From Sipunculus nudus (lineage: Eukaryota > Annelida > Sipuncula > Golfingiida > Sipunculidae), in the NCBI GenBank assembly GCA_026874595.1, contig CM049319.1:39067473-39131472 (forward strand): a stretch of DNA of 64,000 nucleotides. The letters are read 5' to 3'. A program made the position numbers and the translations under genes. How positions within the stretch are numbered: the first letter of the stretch is position 1; each line of letters opens with the position of its first letter. The notes under the pieces were generated by a model. It did not search any database. It was not told where the DNA came from and saw only the letters and a program-made list of their open reading frames with translations. This document shows positions 62,095 through 64,000 of this stretch, piece after piece.

Positions 62095-63451
62095 AACCTT
62101 TGAAAATCTTCTTCTCTGAAATCTGAAATATTTCACAGAAATGATCCTAGAGACAAGCTCTCTCAAGTTTGTTCAATTGTTTTAAGTTTGATGAATTTTT
62201 GTGGAGTTGCAGGAATTTGAACTTACTCATTTAGGCAAGAAAGCATACAAAAATAATCTCAGAAATGACAGGAGCTAGGTTCACCAAGTTCTGTGCATGG
62301 TCACATGACTCATATTTGAAATTGCAGTTTTTGTGGTGCAACCTGCATCTATCTGTTTCATACGGGCAAAAACCTCATAATTTTAACCTCTTTCAGTTTA
62401 AAAATGTTTTATGATGAAGCTGTCCAGCTGAATGGTTTAATTTTTCACAAGAATTATCCTAGTGTAGTGTCCTTTCAATTGTATAAGAATAGTTTTGGAT
62501 TCATTGATTTTTGGTAAAGTCATAGAAAGCTGAAGTTGGTTTTGTGGCCATTAGTGAGCCTATTTCAAGCTGAGGGCTGCAATAGTCTTCTTCTATTGTT
62601 TCAGCTTCTGTAATATTGCACAAAAACAATTCTTATATGGCCTTTGTTCAAGGTGGTCTTTTTTCAACAGGCCAAGCTTGTGTCTGTATCTATAAATAGC
62701 TTGGCAGACTGCCAACTATTTCAGATTTGGCAACAGGCCAAAGGTCAGTCTTGATCTATTTATATAGCTTTGGCAGACTGCCAACTGTATCAGATCAGGC
62801 AACAGTTCAAGAGTTCACTCAGTGCAGCTGGCTGCAGTTCAAGAGTTCACTCAGTCACGCCAGGTGTAGGTAAAGAGTTCACTCAGTGCAGTGGCTGCAG
62901 CTAGCAATTTGTGCCGGTTCACTCAGGGCAACTGCCTCTCTCTACTGAGACTGGTCAGTCCAGTGCACCTGACTCAAGAGATGTTTGATGTATTGGCCTG
63001 ATATTTTGATGGCTTTCTCGTACACAAGACTGGTTTCAACACCTACAATGACTTTTGCACTGTGTTTGTACCTGCTTATTTCTCAGGATGGATTTAATAT
63101 ATCAGCCTGAAATTGTGCATATTTATACAAATTGAATAATTTCATTGTACACAAGACTGGTGGCGCCACCTTCAGTAATTTTTGCACAGTGTATGTCCCT
63201 GCTTATTCCTCAGGAGTGATTTGACAAATCAGCCTAAAATTATACATGTCGATACATCTCAGATAGTTTGTTGTATACAAGACTTGTGGCGCCACCTACA
63301 ATTGTTTCATTCATCTGTGCACATAGCAGAAGAGTAGTTTGAAGTATCTGTCTGAATATTGCATGTCCATACATCTTTGAGGGCTTCTCCTACACAAGAC
63401 TGGTGATGCCACCTTCAATCATTTTTGTGTTGTAATTAGTGCATGTACTAA
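62095..63451 (+). mobile_element. Family B element, both ends missing
   Basis: It follows the order of 31316-33993 from the CTTCTTCTCTGAAA block through GGCAGACTGCCAACT, the GTTCACTCAGTGCAG array and 155-bp units with GGTGGCGCCACC (perfect at 63159-63170). It lies 33 bases after exon 3 and is cut at 63451 by a D element. Confidence 0.75.
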
Positions 63452-64000
63452 TTGTATCCCCAGACAAAGTGGGGATACTATGGTTTCACGACGGTCCCGC
63501 CGCCGCAGAAAAACCTTGTGAGCGGGATAACTCAAAAAATATTCCACTGATCTTTTTCAAACTTTACATTTGTATAGATATAGGTAAGGGGACGAAGCCT
63601 ATTTAAAATGGGGTCATGACCTATGCTAGGAGAGTGACCTTGACCTTGAATAGGTCCATTTTTGCTGAAAATAACACAAATTCTTAAATATCTCAAGTAA
63701 GCTTGCATGGACTTGACTTGTATATGACCCATTGGAAAAGCAAGACCCAGATTGATTTTGGGGTCATGAGGTCAAAGGTCAAGGTCACAGGACACATCTT
63801 TAAAAAGATTGTGGATGCATTTTCAGCCAAATAATTCATTTCAGATCATTCATCTTGCACATATAGTTCACCTGCCAAGAGTGGAAGACCCCTATCAATT
63901 TTGGGGTCACAAGAACAAAGGTCAGGGCCTTAATGGATCTAATAAGGTTTTTACAACAAACCAGGAGAGAAAAACTTTTAATCAGTTGCTGTGCAAATAC
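63452..64000 (+). mobile_element. Family D element, runs off the right edge
   Basis: 5' hairpin GTATCCCC-AGACAAAGT-GGGGATAC (63454-63478), GGTCCCGCCGCCGCAG, then D body; from about 63740 units with GAGGTCAAAGGTCAAGGTC. Confidence 0.8.

Overview
The window is animal (metazoan) genomic DNA, most likely from a bivalve mollusc. It holds the 5' end of one gene, read left to right: the Rho GTPase-activating protein ARHGAP39 (Vilse / CrossGAP). Three coding exons are visible. Exon 1 (6935-6945) carries the start codon and only 11 coding bases. Exon 2 (53001-53102) encodes the first WW domain and exon 3 (61924-62062) the second. Their splice phases join cleanly (0/2, 2/2, 2/0) to give the first 84 residues. 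Intron 1 is about 46 kb and intron 2 about 8.8 kb; intron 3 runs off the right edge. The proline-rich, MyTH4 and RhoGAP parts must lie further right. I found no other convincing protein-coding gene, no tRNA or rRNA gene and no CRISPR array.

Most of the rest is repeat. By eye I separate six families, called A to F here. Each full copy has a short inverted repeat just inside its two ends (subterminal inverted repeat, subTIR), a small hairpin at the 3' end, a terminal CTTGTT or CTAGTT, and no obvious target duplication beyond T runs. Five of the six (A, C, D, E, F) also begin with a hairpin, and several carry tandem units of about 140-350 bp. This is the layout known for Helentron-type rolling-circle transposons and their non-autonomous derivatives, including the 'pearl'-like elements of bivalves. 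Family A has 16 five-prime ends on the + strand and one on the -. A fragment of an endonuclease/exonuclease/phosphatase (EEP) domain sits near the 3' end of three A copies.

Layout: 1-6076 is a reverse-oriented B element split by a composite A element. 6077-6945 is the microsatellite-rich promoter and leader of ARHGAP39. 8865-14433 is a B element interrupted by an A element and by a 3.2-kb DNA transposon with 22-bp terminal inverted repeats (TIRs). 14493-30159 has A and D elements separated by AT-rich unique intron. 30160-35120 is an A element holding C and B copies. 36367-43750 has A and F elements plus a palindromic minisatellite. 45956-51983 is an insertion nest at least three deep. Intron 2 holds a hAT-like miniature inverted-repeat element (MITE), a 41-bp minisatellite and A/D copies. 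62095-64000 is B then D.

All family boundaries and similarities were judged by reading, not by alignment, so outer limits of degenerate copies are accurate to tens of bases at best. The elements appear to be passengers in long introns. A few sites (CTCF-like, YY1/NRF1-like, DR1-like) could matter for regulation, but that is inference.
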